A DNA stretch of 64,000 nt from assembly GCF_049537125.1 (NCBI RefSeq), contig NZ_JBMVQY010000001.1, positions 1,798,001-1,862,000 of the forward strand, read 5' to 3'. This stretch comes from Limisphaera sp026417315 (GTDB taxonomy: Bacteria > Verrucomicrobiota > Verrucomicrobiia > Limisphaerales > Limisphaeraceae). This document shows positions 43,822 to 54,000 of the stretch, piece by piece. Each line of letters begins with the position of its first letter. Position 1 is the first letter of the stretch. The position numbers were made by a program, and so were the translations under genes. Under the pieces are notes generated by a model, which was not told the DNA's origin, searched no databases, and saw only the letters and a list, made by a program, of their open reading frames with translations.

Positions 43822-46089
43822 GTGTCGTGGGTCCGCCGCCTCGGGCCCTGGCTCGGTCTGGGTTTGTGTGGGGCCACCTCGCTGGCCCCTGCTCCGGCAC
43901 AGGATTGGCGACCCGTGCCGGGAACATTGATGACCCGCTGGGCCGCCACGGTGCGGCCGGACAAGGTCTGGCCCGAATACCCCCGCCCGCAACTGGTCCG
44001 GACCGACTGGCTGAACCTGAACGGCCTGTGGGAGTTCACCGTAACCCCGATGGTCCGCACTCAGGCGCCCTCGGCCTGGGAAGGTCGGATCCTGGTCCCG
44101 TTCCCGATCGAGTCCGCTCTGAGTGGGGTGGGCCGAAGGCTGCGTCCGGACGAGCGGCTCTGGTACCGGCGCACCTTCGCAGTGCCGGCTGCGTGGTCCG
44201 GGCGCCGGGTGCGGTTGCACTTCGGAGCGGTGGATTGGGCCTGCCAGGTTTGGGTCAATGGCCGCTTCGTGGGGGAACACCGCGGGGGCTACGATCCGTT
44301 CAGCTTCGACATCACCGGCGCACTCCGCTCCGAGGGGGAGCAGGAGCTTCTGGTCGCCGTCACCGATCCCACCGAGGGTGGCCAGCCCCGGGGCAAACAG
44401 GCCCACAAAAACGAGGGGATCTTTTACACGCCCGCTTCCGGCATCTGGCAGACGGTCTGGCTCGAACCCGTGCCGGATCCATGCATCAACCGGCTGGTGG
44501 TGCGGCCGGAATTGAACGGACTGCGCGTGCGGATCGAACCCTCCGTGTGGCGCGACGAGCTGTTGGTGGAAACAGTGGCGCTGGCCGAGGGTCAGGAAGT
44601 GGCTCGCGTGACGGGCCCGGTGGCGGAGGAACTCTGGATGCGCATTCCCTCGCCCCGGCACTGGTCACCCGAGGACCCGTTTCTCTACGACCTGCGCGTG
44701 ACGCTGCGGCGGGGCACCGCGGTGGTGGACCGCGTCCAGAGCTATTTCGGCCTCCGCACGGTGACCCTGCGCACCGGGGAAGACGGACGCGCCCGCATCG
44801 CCCTCAACGGTCGGATCCTGTTCCAACTGGGCACACTGGATCAGGGATACTGGCCGGACGGCATTTACACGCCGCCCAGCGACGAGGCGCTGCGCCACGA
44901 TCTGGAATTCCTCAAACGGGCCGGATTCAATCTGGCTCGCAAACACGTCAAGGTGGAACCGGAGCGGTGGTATTATTGGTGCGATCGGCTGGGACTGTTG
45001 GTTTGGCAGGACATGCCCAGCGGTGAGAATCACACGCCCGAAATGCGACTGCAGTTCGAAGTGGAGTTGCAACGACTCATCGAGGCGCGCCGCAATCATC
45101 CGTCCATCATTCTGTGGGTCCTCTTCAACGAGGGATGGGGCCAGTACGACACCGAACGACTCACCGCCTGGATCAAGGAACTTGACCCCGACCGATTGGT
45201 TTGCAACGCCAGCGGCTGGACCGACCGCCACGTGGGCGACGTCGTGGACGTCCACAGTTACCCCAGCCCGGTCTCGCCTCCGCCGGAGCCCAACCGTGCG
45301 TCCGTGCTGGGAGAATTCGGCGGACTGGGGCTTGGCATTCCGGGCCATACCTGGTCCACCCAGTTCTGGGGCTATGTGATGTTGCCCGACGCCGACGCCC
45401 TGGCTCAACGATATCGACGGCTCTTGCAACAGGTCTGGCACCTCCACCGCGTCACCGGACTCAGCGCTGCCGTCTATACCCAGACCACCGATGTGGAAAC
45501 GGAATGCAACGGCCTGCTCACCTACGACCGTGCCGTCAGCAAACTGGATCCCGACTGGCTCCGCCTCGCCAACACCGATCCCCAAACCCCCTGGCCCGGG
45601 CAGTTCTTCTCTCCGCCTGCGTTCGTCCAGCCCGTCCTTTGGCGCTACCGCCTCCAACCGCCCTCCGGCGACTGGACCCAGCCCGACTACGACGACGCCG
45701 ACTGGGCCGAGGGCGAGGCCGGTTTCGGCACCCACGGCACTCCGGGAGCCATCGTCCAAACCGTTTGGAAAACGGACCGGATCTGGTTGCGGCGAACGTT
45801 TGAATTGCCAGCGATGGATTTCAGCCGGCTGCAATTGCTGCTTCACCACGACGAGGACGCCGAGATCTGGCTCAACGGCGTGCTGGCTGCGCAAACCTCG
45901 GGCTACACCGTCGATTACGTTCCTCTCCCCATTCGGCCGGAGGCCCTCAGCGCCCTCCGAACCGGACGCAATGTGTTGGCCGTCCATTGCCGCCAAACGC
46001 GCGGCGGCCAGTATATTGACGTGGCCCTATGGATGCCCGAAGCCCGGAACGAGAACTCCACCCGTCCGGCCCCGCCGCCGGTGCCGTGA
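43822..46089 (+). CDS. Secreted GH2 glycoside hydrolase
   Basis: Retaining beta-glycosidase (beta-galactosidase, -glucuronidase or -mannosidase type). Signal peptide LGPWLGLGLCGATSLAPAPA; sugar-binding domain (WYRRTFAVP, VWVNGRFVGEHRGGYDPFSF), immunoglobulin-like domain, then the TIM barrel with acid/base Glu437 in WVLFNEGWGQ and nucleophile Glu498 in VLGEFGGLG. The C-terminal ~140 residues are an additional jelly roll (WLRRTFELP, EIWLNGVLA). The motif FNEGWGQ, not NEPH, places it in a subgroup of unassigned specificity. I used the GTG at 43822, where the signal peptide starts; an ATG at 43693 is in frame but overlaps the regulator by 59 bases. No good ribosome site precedes either. Confidence 0.88.
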   Translation: MSWVRRLGPWLGLGLCGATSLAPAPAQDWRPVPGTLMTRWAATVRPDKVWPEYPRPQLVRTDWLNLNGLWEFTVTPMVRTQAPSAWEGRILVPFPIESALSGVGRRLRPDERLWYRRTFAVPAAWSGRRVRLHFGAVDWACQVWVNGRFVGEHRGGYDPFSFDITGALRSEGEQELLVAVTDPTEGGQPRGKQAHKNEGIFYTPASGIWQTVWLEPVPDPCINRLVVRPELNGLRVRIEPSVWRDELLVETVALAEGQEVARVTGPVAEELWMRIPSPRHWSPEDPFLYDLRVTLRRGTAVVDRVQSYFGLRTVTLRTGEDGRARIALNGRILFQLGTLDQGYWPDGIYTPPSDEALRHDLEFLKRAGFNLARKHVKVEPERWYYWCDRLGLLVWQDMPSGENHTPEMRLQFEVELQRLIEARRNHPSIILWVLFNEGWGQYDTERLTAWIKELDPDRLVCNASGWTDRHVGDVVDVHSYPSPVSPPPEPNRASVLGEFGGLGLGIPGHTWSTQFWGYVMLPDADALAQRYRRLLQQVWHLHRVTGLSAAVYTQTTDVETECNGLLTYDRAVSKLDPDWLRLANTDPQTPWPGQFFSPPAFVQPVLWRYRLQPPSGDWTQPDYDDADWAEGEAGFGTHGTPGAIVQTVWKTDRIWLRRTFELPAMDFSRLQLLLHHDEDAEIWLNGVLAAQTSGYTVDYVPLPIRPEALSALRTGRNVLAVHCRQTRGGQYIDVALWMPEARNENSTRPAPPPVP

Positions 46090-47120
46090 CCGTGTGCAGG
46101 GAGGCGGACTCTCCGCTGCCGGGGCGCCCGAGCGCGGATTCGCATCAGCGCGCAAACCACGACGCCTCGGCCGCGCCGCCTGCCCCGCCGCGGACCTGGC
46201 CCGCCTATCTGGGCCTTCTGCAGGACGGTACCTTGCGGCAGCGAGCCGCCCTTGCCCGAGAGGCCCTTGCCGCCTGTCGGGTCTGCCCCCGCCAGTGCGG
46301 GGTGAATCGCCTCGAAAACAAGACCGGCGTCTGCGGCGTTGGCCGGCTCGCCGTGGTGGCCTCTGCGTTCCCTCACTTCGGAGAGGAAGATTGCCTCCGG
46401 GGTTGGGGTGGTTCGGGCACCATCTTTCTGTCCGGATGCAACCTCCGCTGCGTGTTCTGCCAAAACCATGACATCAGCCACACCGTCCGTGGGCAGCCCA
46501 TGACCGCGGAGCAACTGGCCGACGTCATGCTGGCCCTGCAGAAGGCGGGCTGCCACAACATCAACTGGGTGACGCCTTCTCACGTGGTCCCGCAGCTCCT
46601 GGAAGCGCTGGCCCTCGCCGCCGAAGCCGGTCTGCAACTGCCCATCGTGTACAACACCAGCGCGTACGATGCCGTGGAAACCCTGCGTTGGCTCGACGGG
46701 GTGGTGGATATTTACATGCCCGATTTCAAGTTCTGGTCGCCGGCCGTGGCCCGGCGCCTTGCTCATGCCGAAGATTACCCGGAGATGGCCCGCGCCGCCC
46801 TGCGCGAAATGCATCGCCAGGTCGGCGACCTGATCCTTGACGAGCATGGCCTGGCCCGCCGCGGCTTGTTGGTGCGGCACCTGGTGATGCCCCACAACCT
46901 GGCAGGCACCGCGGAGGTCACGGCCTGGTTGGCCCGGGAATTGTCGCCGCACACGTACCTCAATCTGATGGACCAGTACCGCCCGGCCGGGCAGGTGACC
47001 GGGCCCGAGGGACACCGGCGCTTTCCCGAACTCGGTCGTCCCATTACGGCTGCCGAGTGGCGCCGTGCCCGGGCCGAGGCCGAACGCGCCGGGATTCACC
47101 GCTTCGACGTGCGCCAGTGA
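46029..47120 (+). CDS. Radical SAM protein, PflX-like (COG1313 type)
   Basis: 363 residues. The iron-sulfur/SAM motif is CNLRCVFCQN (Cys137, 141, 144), preceded by an extra cysteine set CRVCPRQCGVNRLENKTGVC typical of the PflX/AmmeMemoRadiSam branch of pyruvate formate-lyase activase homologues. INWVTPSHVVPQLLEAL and VDIYMPDFKFW are further family strands. The physiological substrate of this branch is not established. The first ~50 residues are unconserved. The ATG at 46029 overlaps GH2 by 61 bases; a GTG at 46086 overlaps its stop by GTGA and is equally likely. Confidence 0.88.
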   Translation: MDARSPERELHPSGPAAGAVTVCREADSPLPGRPSADSHQRANHDASAAPPAPPRTWPAYLGLLQDGTLRQRAALAREALAACRVCPRQCGVNRLENKTGVCGVGRLAVVASAFPHFGEEDCLRGWGGSGTIFLSGCNLRCVFCQNHDISHTVRGQPMTAEQLADVMLALQKAGCHNINWVTPSHVVPQLLEALALAAEAGLQLPIVYNTSAYDAVETLRWLDGVVDIYMPDFKFWSPAVARRLAHAEDYPEMARAALREMHRQVGDLILDEHGLARRGLLVRHLVMPHNLAGTAEVTAWLARELSPHTYLNLMDQYRPAGQVTGPEGHRRFPELGRPITAAEWRRARAEAERAGIHRFDVRQ

Positions 47121-47248
47121 GCGTGGGCCGGTTCAGGAGCCGCGGCTGCGATCGCCTTCGTCGGAGCATCCCCTCCGGCCCGGGGTTTCCCTTCATTTCC
47201 CCTGCTTTCCATGAATCGCGCCTTCGATCCGGGCGTCTAAAGGGCACC

Positions 47249-49585
47249 ATGCTGCGCCCGTGGTCCCTGATATGGTTCGCGGCCGGGATTGCGGTTTGCC
47301 AAGCCCTGACGCTGACCAACGGCGGATTCGAGGAGGGCTTGGTCGGTTGGCGCGACCTTTGGACCCGGGACCGCGGCGCGGGCCGGGTGATCCTCCTCAC
47401 CAACGCTGCCCACTCGGGGAATGCCCATGCCCGCATCGAACACGACGGACCCAGAGATTGGTCCTTTGAGCCCGTGCTGCGCATTCCGTCGAAGACCGGC
47501 GAGGTGTACGAAATGACGGCGTGGGTGCGCAAAACCGGCGATGGGTCCGCGTCTCTGTGTGCCTCGACCTGGACGGCCGCGGGCTCCGTGGCGGAGTGGT
47601 CCTACGGAAGCGTGGAGATCGAGACGGACGACGGCTGGCAAATGGTTCGGACACGCTGGATCGTGCCGGAAGACGTTGCTGCCCTGCAACCGCGGTTCAT
47701 AGGTCACGGCCCGGTCCGCCTCGATGTGGATGACGTAACCCTCACCCGGCTGGACGACGTGAACTTCCAGCCCGACCCGTCGCTGCCGCGGGAGCTTTCT
47801 CTGGAAAATCCTCGGCTCCGGCTGGCGTTCGACACGATCCACGCCACGTTCCATGTGGAAGATCGGCGCACGGGGCGGCAGTGGCGGCAGATCCCCCTGC
47901 ATCGGGAACTGCGTGTGCTTTCCGTGCGCGCGGGCGAGCGCCAATGGCAGGTGCGCCTGCTGCATTACGGACTGGGCCGGCCTCTGGAGATGCTCGTTCG
48001 GCTCGAGCCGGATGCCCCCGAGTGGACCGTGCAACTGGATTCACCCGGACCCATGCCGACCAGTCCGGTGCGCTACCCGCACCCCTTTGAAACGCGCCCG
48101 GGCGAGTCCCTGGTCCTCCCCATGAACGAGGGCATCTCCTTTCCCGTGGACGATCCGGAGGTCGAGCTGTTCCGGCTGATTGCCTACGGCGGACACGGCT
48201 TGTGCATGGCGTTCTGGGGCGTGACCGACGGCCGGGCCGGATACAGCGCCATTTGGGAAACGCCGGATGATGCCGCCGTCCGCATGCACCGCGTGGACGG
48301 GCGCCTGCTCCTGGCGCCGGAATGGGATCCGCAGAAGCGTCAATGGGGATATCCCCGCCGACTGCGATACGTGTTTTTCGACCAGGGCGGCCACGTCGCC
48401 ATGGCGAAGCGGTACCGTCGGCACGCCCAATCCCTCGGCCTGGTGCGAACCCTCGAGCAAAAACGGCGGGCCAACCCGAACGTGGACCTGCTGATCGGCG
48501 CCGTGAACGTGTGGTGCTGGGACCGGGATGCGCTCGGAATCGTTCGGGAAATGCAGCAGACCGGCATCGAGCGCATCCTTTGGAGTCATCAACAACCTGC
48601 CGGGGTGGTCCGCGCTTTGAATGAACTGGGCGTGCTCACCGGCCGTTACGACATTTATCAGGACGTCATGGACCCAGCCCGGTTCCCGCGGCTGCGCGGA
48701 ATCCATCCGGACTGGCCCACGGAGGCCTGGCCGCACGATCTCATCCGGGACGCCCGCGGCCGGTGGATTCCCGGCTGGGAGGTGGAGACCCGGGACGGGG
48801 ATCGCATCCCCTGCGGGGTGCTCTGTGACCTTCGTGCGCCCGAGTATGCGCGCCGCCGGATCGCTGCCGAGCTGGCCACGCATCCTTACCGGGCACGCTT
48901 CATCGACACCACCACGGCAAGTCCCTGGCGCGAATGTTACGATCCCGCCCATCCCATGACCCGCACGGAGAGCCGGCGCTGGAAGATGGAACTCCTGCGG
49001 CTGGTCTCCGAGGAGATGAACCTGGTCACCGGTTCGGAAACCGGACACGACGCCGCGGTGCCGTTTGTCCATTACTTCGAGGGGATGCTGAGCCTGGGCC
49101 CCTATCGCGTGCCGGATGCCGGCCGTAACATGAGCCGGATCTGGACCGACGTGCCCGAACCCGTCGCGAAGTACCAGGTGGGATGGCGTTACCGACTGCC
49201 CCTGTGGGAGTTGGTGTACCACGATTGCGTGGTGGCCCAATGGTACTGGGGCGATTACAACAACAAACTGCCCGCGCTGTGGGATCTGCGTGATCTGTTC
49301 AACATTCTTTACGCCACCCCGCCCATGTTCATGTTCGACCGCAAACTCTGGCAGGAACAAAAGGACCGCTTCGTACAAAGCTACCGCAATGTGTGTCCGA
49401 TCGTCCGCCGGCTGGGCTACCAGGAAATGACGGATCACCGGTTTTTGACGCCGGACCGGTCGGTGCAGCAGACCCGCTTTGCCAACGGCGTCACGATCAC
49501 GGTGAATTTTGCCCAGGCCGCGTGGCAGGGACCGGATGGGGAGATCGTGCCCGGGCGCAGCTTTCGCGTGGACCCGGCCGAATGA
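47249..49585 (+). CDS. Secreted GH101/GH129-like glycoside hydrolase, tentative
   Basis: 778 residues with a signal peptide (LIWFAAGIAVCQA). Residues ~20-165 form a CBM4/9-type jelly roll (NGGFEEGLVGWRDL, RLDVDDVTLTRL). Then a beta-sandwich (~175-400) and a TIM-like barrel (~400-720) with VDLLIGAVNVWCWDRD, GIERILWSHQQ, DIYQDVMDP, RFIDTTTASPWREC and NLVTGSETGHDAAVPF follow. The pattern resembles enzymes related to endo-alpha-N-acetylgalactosaminidases (GH101/GH129). Candidate catalytic acids are Asp in FIDTT and Glu in GSETG; I cannot prove which. AAGGG lies ahead of the ATG at 47249, 128 bases after the radical SAM gene. It is the last gene of the plus-strand run that begins with the sensor kinase. 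Confidence 0.65.
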   Translation: MLRPWSLIWFAAGIAVCQALTLTNGGFEEGLVGWRDLWTRDRGAGRVILLTNAAHSGNAHARIEHDGPRDWSFEPVLRIPSKTGEVYEMTAWVRKTGDGSASLCASTWTAAGSVAEWSYGSVEIETDDGWQMVRTRWIVPEDVAALQPRFIGHGPVRLDVDDVTLTRLDDVNFQPDPSLPRELSLENPRLRLAFDTIHATFHVEDRRTGRQWRQIPLHRELRVLSVRAGERQWQVRLLHYGLGRPLEMLVRLEPDAPEWTVQLDSPGPMPTSPVRYPHPFETRPGESLVLPMNEGISFPVDDPEVELFRLIAYGGHGLCMAFWGVTDGRAGYSAIWETPDDAAVRMHRVDGRLLLAPEWDPQKRQWGYPRRLRYVFFDQGGHVAMAKRYRRHAQSLGLVRTLEQKRRANPNVDLLIGAVNVWCWDRDALGIVREMQQTGIERILWSHQQPAGVVRALNELGVLTGRYDIYQDVMDPARFPRLRGIHPDWPTEAWPHDLIRDARGRWIPGWEVETRDGDRIPCGVLCDLRAPEYARRRIAAELATHPYRARFIDTTTASPWRECYDPAHPMTRTESRRWKMELLRLVSEEMNLVTGSETGHDAAVPFVHYFEGMLSLGPYRVPDAGRNMSRIWTDVPEPVAKYQVGWRYRLPLWELVYHDCVVAQWYWGDYNNKLPALWDLRDLFNILYATPPMFMFDRKLWQEQKDRFVQSYRNVCPIVRRLGYQEMTDHRFLTPDRSVQQTRFANGVTITVNFAQAAWQGPDGEIVPGRSFRVDPAE

Positions 49586-49651
49586 AGCGCCGCGCCACCG
49601 GGCTTGGCTCCCGGTCTGGCAAAGGCTCGTTAAGAAGCCGGGCAATCCGGT

Positions 49652-50455
49652 TCAGGGGAGTTGAAGCGGCCTTACCCGCACGTTGCGGAACGCGACCGGC
49701 CCGTGATCGCCCTGCAACATCAGCGGCCCCACGGCCTGCTCGTCCTCGAACAGGGCCGAGCGCGTCGGACCCGTCACTTCGACATTCTCGTGAATGACCT
49801 GTCCGTTGTGTATCACGCGCAAAAACCGCGCATTCTCCACCTTGCGGCCCGTGGAGTCGAACCGCGGCGCGCGAAACACGATGTCAAACGATTGCCATTC
49901 CCCGGCCGGCCCGCTGGCATTGACGCGGGGCGAGTGCCCTTCCACCTCCCGCTCCCCCACCCACCGCGGATAGATCCCTCCGCACTCAATCCCGGGGTAC
50001 TTGTCCCGCTCCACGCCGTAACTGTCGTAGATCTGCACTTCGTATCGACCCATGACGTACACACCCGAGTTGGACCGACGCGCCAAGCAGAACTCGACGT
50101 GGATTTCAGCGTCTCCGAATTCCCGCTCCGAGACCAGGTGGACCGTCCGGCCTTTCGGACCGTTCCAAACCGCGCCGCTTCCCGGCAGGGGCCGCAGGCG
50201 GGTCGGTTGTTCCGGATCCAGTTCCACCCCGCCCACGACCTGCCAGTCCCCCAACGGGGTGCGCCAACCGGTCAAATCCCGGCCATTGAAGAGTTCGATT
50301 TCGGGCGGGGCGGAGGGAGATTGAGCCCGGACGATTCCCAGCCCCAGGCACCCGAGCAGAACGATTGCCCTCCCAATCGCCCTCAGGATTTCGTGCCTTG
50401 CTCGCGTCGCGGCCCGGAGAGGCGCCTGTCCGTGGTCGGTCTCTGCTCTGCGCAT
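49652..50455 (-). CDS. Secreted DUF1080 protein (3-keto-disaccharide hydrolase family)
   Basis: 267 residues. A long n-region, a hydrophobic core (IVLLGCLGLGIVRA) and one LamG-like DUF1080 domain (~55-262) with IELFNGRDLTGWRTPLGDW at the start, HVEFCLARRSNSGVYVMGRYEVQIYDS in the middle (two strands) and PLMLQGDHGPVAFRNVRVRP at the end. Members act on 3-keto glycosides in characterised cases; many verrucomicrobial copies are untested. The ATG at 50455 is preceded by a promoter so close that the mRNA would be leaderless. It converges with the GH101/129-like gene. Confidence 0.88.
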   Translation of the reverse strand: MRRAETDHGQAPLRAATRARHEILRAIGRAIVLLGCLGLGIVRAQSPSAPPEIELFNGRDLTGWRTPLGDWQVVGGVELDPEQPTRLRPLPGSGAVWNGPKGRTVHLVSEREFGDAEIHVEFCLARRSNSGVYVMGRYEVQIYDSYGVERDKYPGIECGGIYPRWVGEREVEGHSPRVNASGPAGEWQSFDIVFRAPRFDSTGRKVENARFLRVIHNGQVIHENVEVTGPTRSALFEDEQAVGPLMLQGDHGPVAFRNVRVRPLQLP

Positions 50456-51021
50456 GGAGACGGCATAGGCCACGGTTTGCCCGGAGGCAATTCCGTAGAT
50501 AGACCGCCCCGGCTTGTCGGAAGAGTCGGCCCGGCTTTTGAGGCAACCACCACCCAAGCGGGGATTCTGCCGGGGGACCGCAGGGACGAGTTGTCGGTTG
50601 CCACGGAGAGACGCCCGGGCCCGGCGGCCAACTTGGGGGACCGGCTGCGTCGTTCAGGCGCCCCTGACGCATGGAGCCCTGTGCGCGCCTCGAGGGACCG
50701 GTTGACCCTTCGCCAAACACGCGGTCGGTGGATCGACACCCCGGCTGACCAGGGGCCGGGTGGACGCATGCGGTTCGGGCTCGGCTCGGGTTCACCCGCT
50801 TCGTGCAGCCGTGCCGGGTTTCCCGGTTTCTCCGACCTCATCGCCAGAATTGGCCATGTGCCGAGGGCTTGTTTGCCACTATAGTGAAGTCGCTTGGAAA
50901 TGAACCCGAGAGCTGTCCGCGTCCGGTTGGCCGCCGCACCGATGGCTTCCGCCGTCAGGCCCGGATCTGTTACGCTCGCGGCGATTCGGACACGGACTGC
51001 TGTCAACCCAGGAAAGGTCCT
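50456..51021. other. Divergent intergenic region between the DUF1080 and PATR genes
   Basis: 566 bases. It holds the DUF1080 promoter at 50462-50490 and, on the plus strand, a TATAGT at 50880-50885 that could be a -10 box for the PATR gene; no matching -35 was found. AGGAAAGG at 51010-51017 is the ribosome site of the PATR gene. No coding potential was recognised. Confidence 0.5.
50462..50490 (-). promoter_or_regulatory. Promoter of the DUF1080 gene, leaderless placement
   Basis: On the minus strand: TTGCCT (50490-50485), a 17-base spacer and TATGCC (50467-50462), then six bases to the ATG at 50455. The transcript should start at the start codon. The -35 box is good, the -10 moderate. Confidence 0.45.
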
Positions 51022-54000
51022 ATGAACGAGCGCGGACGCAGGACTTCTTCAGCCTCCCTCTTCCACGGTCGAGCGGTATCGAAGCACTGGTGGCGATATG
51101 CGGCCCTGACGGGGTTGCTGTGGACGACGACGGCGCATCTGATGGCCCAGGCGCAAAGCGGCACTTGGATCAGCGGCGCCGGGGGGTTCTGGAACGACCC
51201 GGGCAACTGGTTGAATGGCCTGGTGGCATTCGGTCCGGATCAAACCGCGACCTTCCAGGCCGACCCCGCCAACAATGCCGCCATTTCGGTCAGTGCCGCG
51301 GCCGGGCAAGGGGACCAGCCGGTGGTGATCGGGCACCTGATTTTTCAGGACACGGATCCGAGCACGGTGGGGCACTGGCAGATCGACAACGTCGGGTATC
51401 CCCTGGTGCTCAGCAACAACGCGTCGCCGTACAGCCTTGTAAGTGTCCACCTGGCCACGGGCGACCGGGCCAACCTCATCACGGGTTGGGGTATCGCCAC
51501 GATCAACGCCAACGTGATCGCCACGAACACGCTGGTGAAGGACGGACCGGGGACCCTGGTGTTGAGCCCCGTGCCGGACGGTCCTCTGGCAGGGGTGAAC
51601 CAGATCAGCGGTGGGACCATCATCAGCAACGGCATGTTGCAACTGGGGCCCACGGCCCGGAACGACAGTTATAACCCGGTGAACAGCGTGGCCCTGGGCG
51701 GCGCAGCGGGCGGACCGGTCATTTTCCGCGGCGGCGCATTGCGCAGCTACCTGGCCGCCGTCCCCGGCAGCAACCCGAGCACCACGCCCACCGTGTCGGG
51801 CCTGCCCAACGACCTGGTCATCGAGCCCGGCCAGACCGGCACTCTTTACCTGTCGCCGCGGGCCTTCCCCGCCTTCAGCGGCAACGTGCACGGCGGCGGA
51901 ACGTTGAACCTCTTCGTGGACTTTGTCCGCGACAACTTGGGCGGCAACTGGGGCGGGTTTACCGGCCGCGTGGTCGTGGCCGCCACGCCGCGGCAGGCCG
52001 GCGACCTGCGGTTCACTGATGACTTTGTGGTCAACGGAGGCTGGGCCGGCGCGCGCGTGTACATCACCACCAACGGGATCAATGCGAACATCGTCAACAT
52101 CTACAACAACGGCGCCAGCGGGAATGTGGTCGCCTTCGGCGAGCTGGCGGCCGACGTACCCGGCATTGCCAACATCTTTGCCAACAGCACCGGCGCCGGC
52201 GCCGGCAGCTCGCTGCCCATGATCCTGCGCGTGGGCGGTCTGAACACCGACGCCTCCTTCAGTGGCAACTTTGCCGCCCCCGGCGTGGCCAATGGCATCG
52301 GCATTATCAAGGAGGGCACCGGCACGTGGATCCTGAACGGTCCCACCATCGAGTACAACGGCATCACCGTGGTCAGCAACGGCGTATTGCAGTTCGGCAG
52401 CGGCACCAGCGGCAAGCCCGGCCGGACGCCGGTGATCACCAACTATGCCACGCTGGCTTTTGGACGCAGCGATCTGCTGGTCGTCACCAACCTCATCGAC
52501 GGTCCGGGCAACGTCGAGCAACGCGGCTCGGGCACACTGGTGCTCGCTCCGCTGGGCGGTGCCAATCCCTACACGGGCCGAACGATTGTCCGTCAGGGCT
52601 TCCTCAGCGTGACCAACGAGGCCGCGCTCGGACCCAATCCCGCCTCGTTTGCCGCCAATCAATTGACCCTGGCCGGTGGCGGCCTGCGCGCCCTGCAAGA
52701 TCAGACGTTGAGCCATGCCAACCGCGGCATTTGGCTGGACCCGGCCGGTGGCGTTTTGAGTGCCGATGCCGGTGCCACGCTTACGGTGGCCAATGTAATC
52801 TCCGGCCCCGGACCGCTGCGCATCAGCGGCCAGGGTAACGTGGGACTTACCGGGGCCAACACCTTCACCGGACGAACCATTCTCGAGAGCGGCGTCCTTC
52901 TTCTCGGAGGGGAGTCGTTCCTGGGTTCCGCCCCGGCCAGCTTCACGCCGGATCAATTGACCTTCGATGGCGGCATCCTGCGCCCCACCGGCAGTTTCGC
53001 TCTCGATGATGCGAACCGGGGCCTCACGTTCGCCGCCGGGGGCGGCACGATTGCACCCGAGGCAGGGACGACCTTGACCCTGGGCACGCCTGTGACCGGC
53101 CCCGGAGCATTGGTGAAGAGTGGCGCGGGGACCGTTCGCCTGGCGGCGATTGATAACCGGACCGGGCCGACCCGCATCGAGGCCGGTACGCTGGAAGTGG
53201 CTCCCGGCGGCGCCCTGGCCACAACGCCCCTGATCACGGTGGCCAATGGAGCCGCGTTCGACGTGGGCACCACCGGCTACACCCTCAACGCCGGTCAGAC
53301 CCTCACCGGCAGCGGCGAGATCCGCGGCCATGTCACTGCCGGCAACGGGAGCACAATCAGCCCCGGCGACAGTGTCGGGACGCTCACCTTTGCCGGCGAC
53401 CTGGCTCTTGCCGGTGGCGCCACGCTGGAGATGGACCTCTCCACGACTGCCTCGGACCGCCTCACTGTGGGCGGCAACCTGAATCTCAGCGGCCAAAACA
53501 CGGTCGCCGTGCGATTACTGGAAGCCCTGCCCGTGGGCTCCTACCGCCTCATCACCTACGGCGGCACCCTGAGCGGCACCACCGCCAATCTGACCCTCGC
53601 GGGCTACCCGCCTTCTCGTCTGGTGCCGTCGCTCGTGCACGATCCGGGGGCCAAGGCCATCGACCTCACCATCACGGGTCAGGCCCTGCAACTGGTCTGG
53701 CGGGGCGGGCTGAACAACAACGCCTGGGACGTCAATACCACGGCCAACTGGTTGAACAACGGTAACGCGGACGTGTTCCTGAACGGGGACAGCGTGCTCT
53801 TCAACGCGACCGGCGCAGCGAACAGCAGCGTCAACCTCGTGGGCAGCCTCTCGCCCGCCGAGGCGATCGTGGACGCCGCCACGGACTACACCTTCCAAGG
53901 GTCGGGCAGGCTGACCGGCCTGGCCTCGCTGACCAAGCGCGGCTCGGGCACGCTCACCGTCCTGACGGAGAACGACTATACCGGATCCACGCGCATCGAG

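Noticed and set aside
49586..49651. Bidirectional terminator between the GH101/129-like and DUF1080 genes
   Set aside because: ACCGGG/CCCGGT can pair, but the stem is short and no T run follows on either strand.
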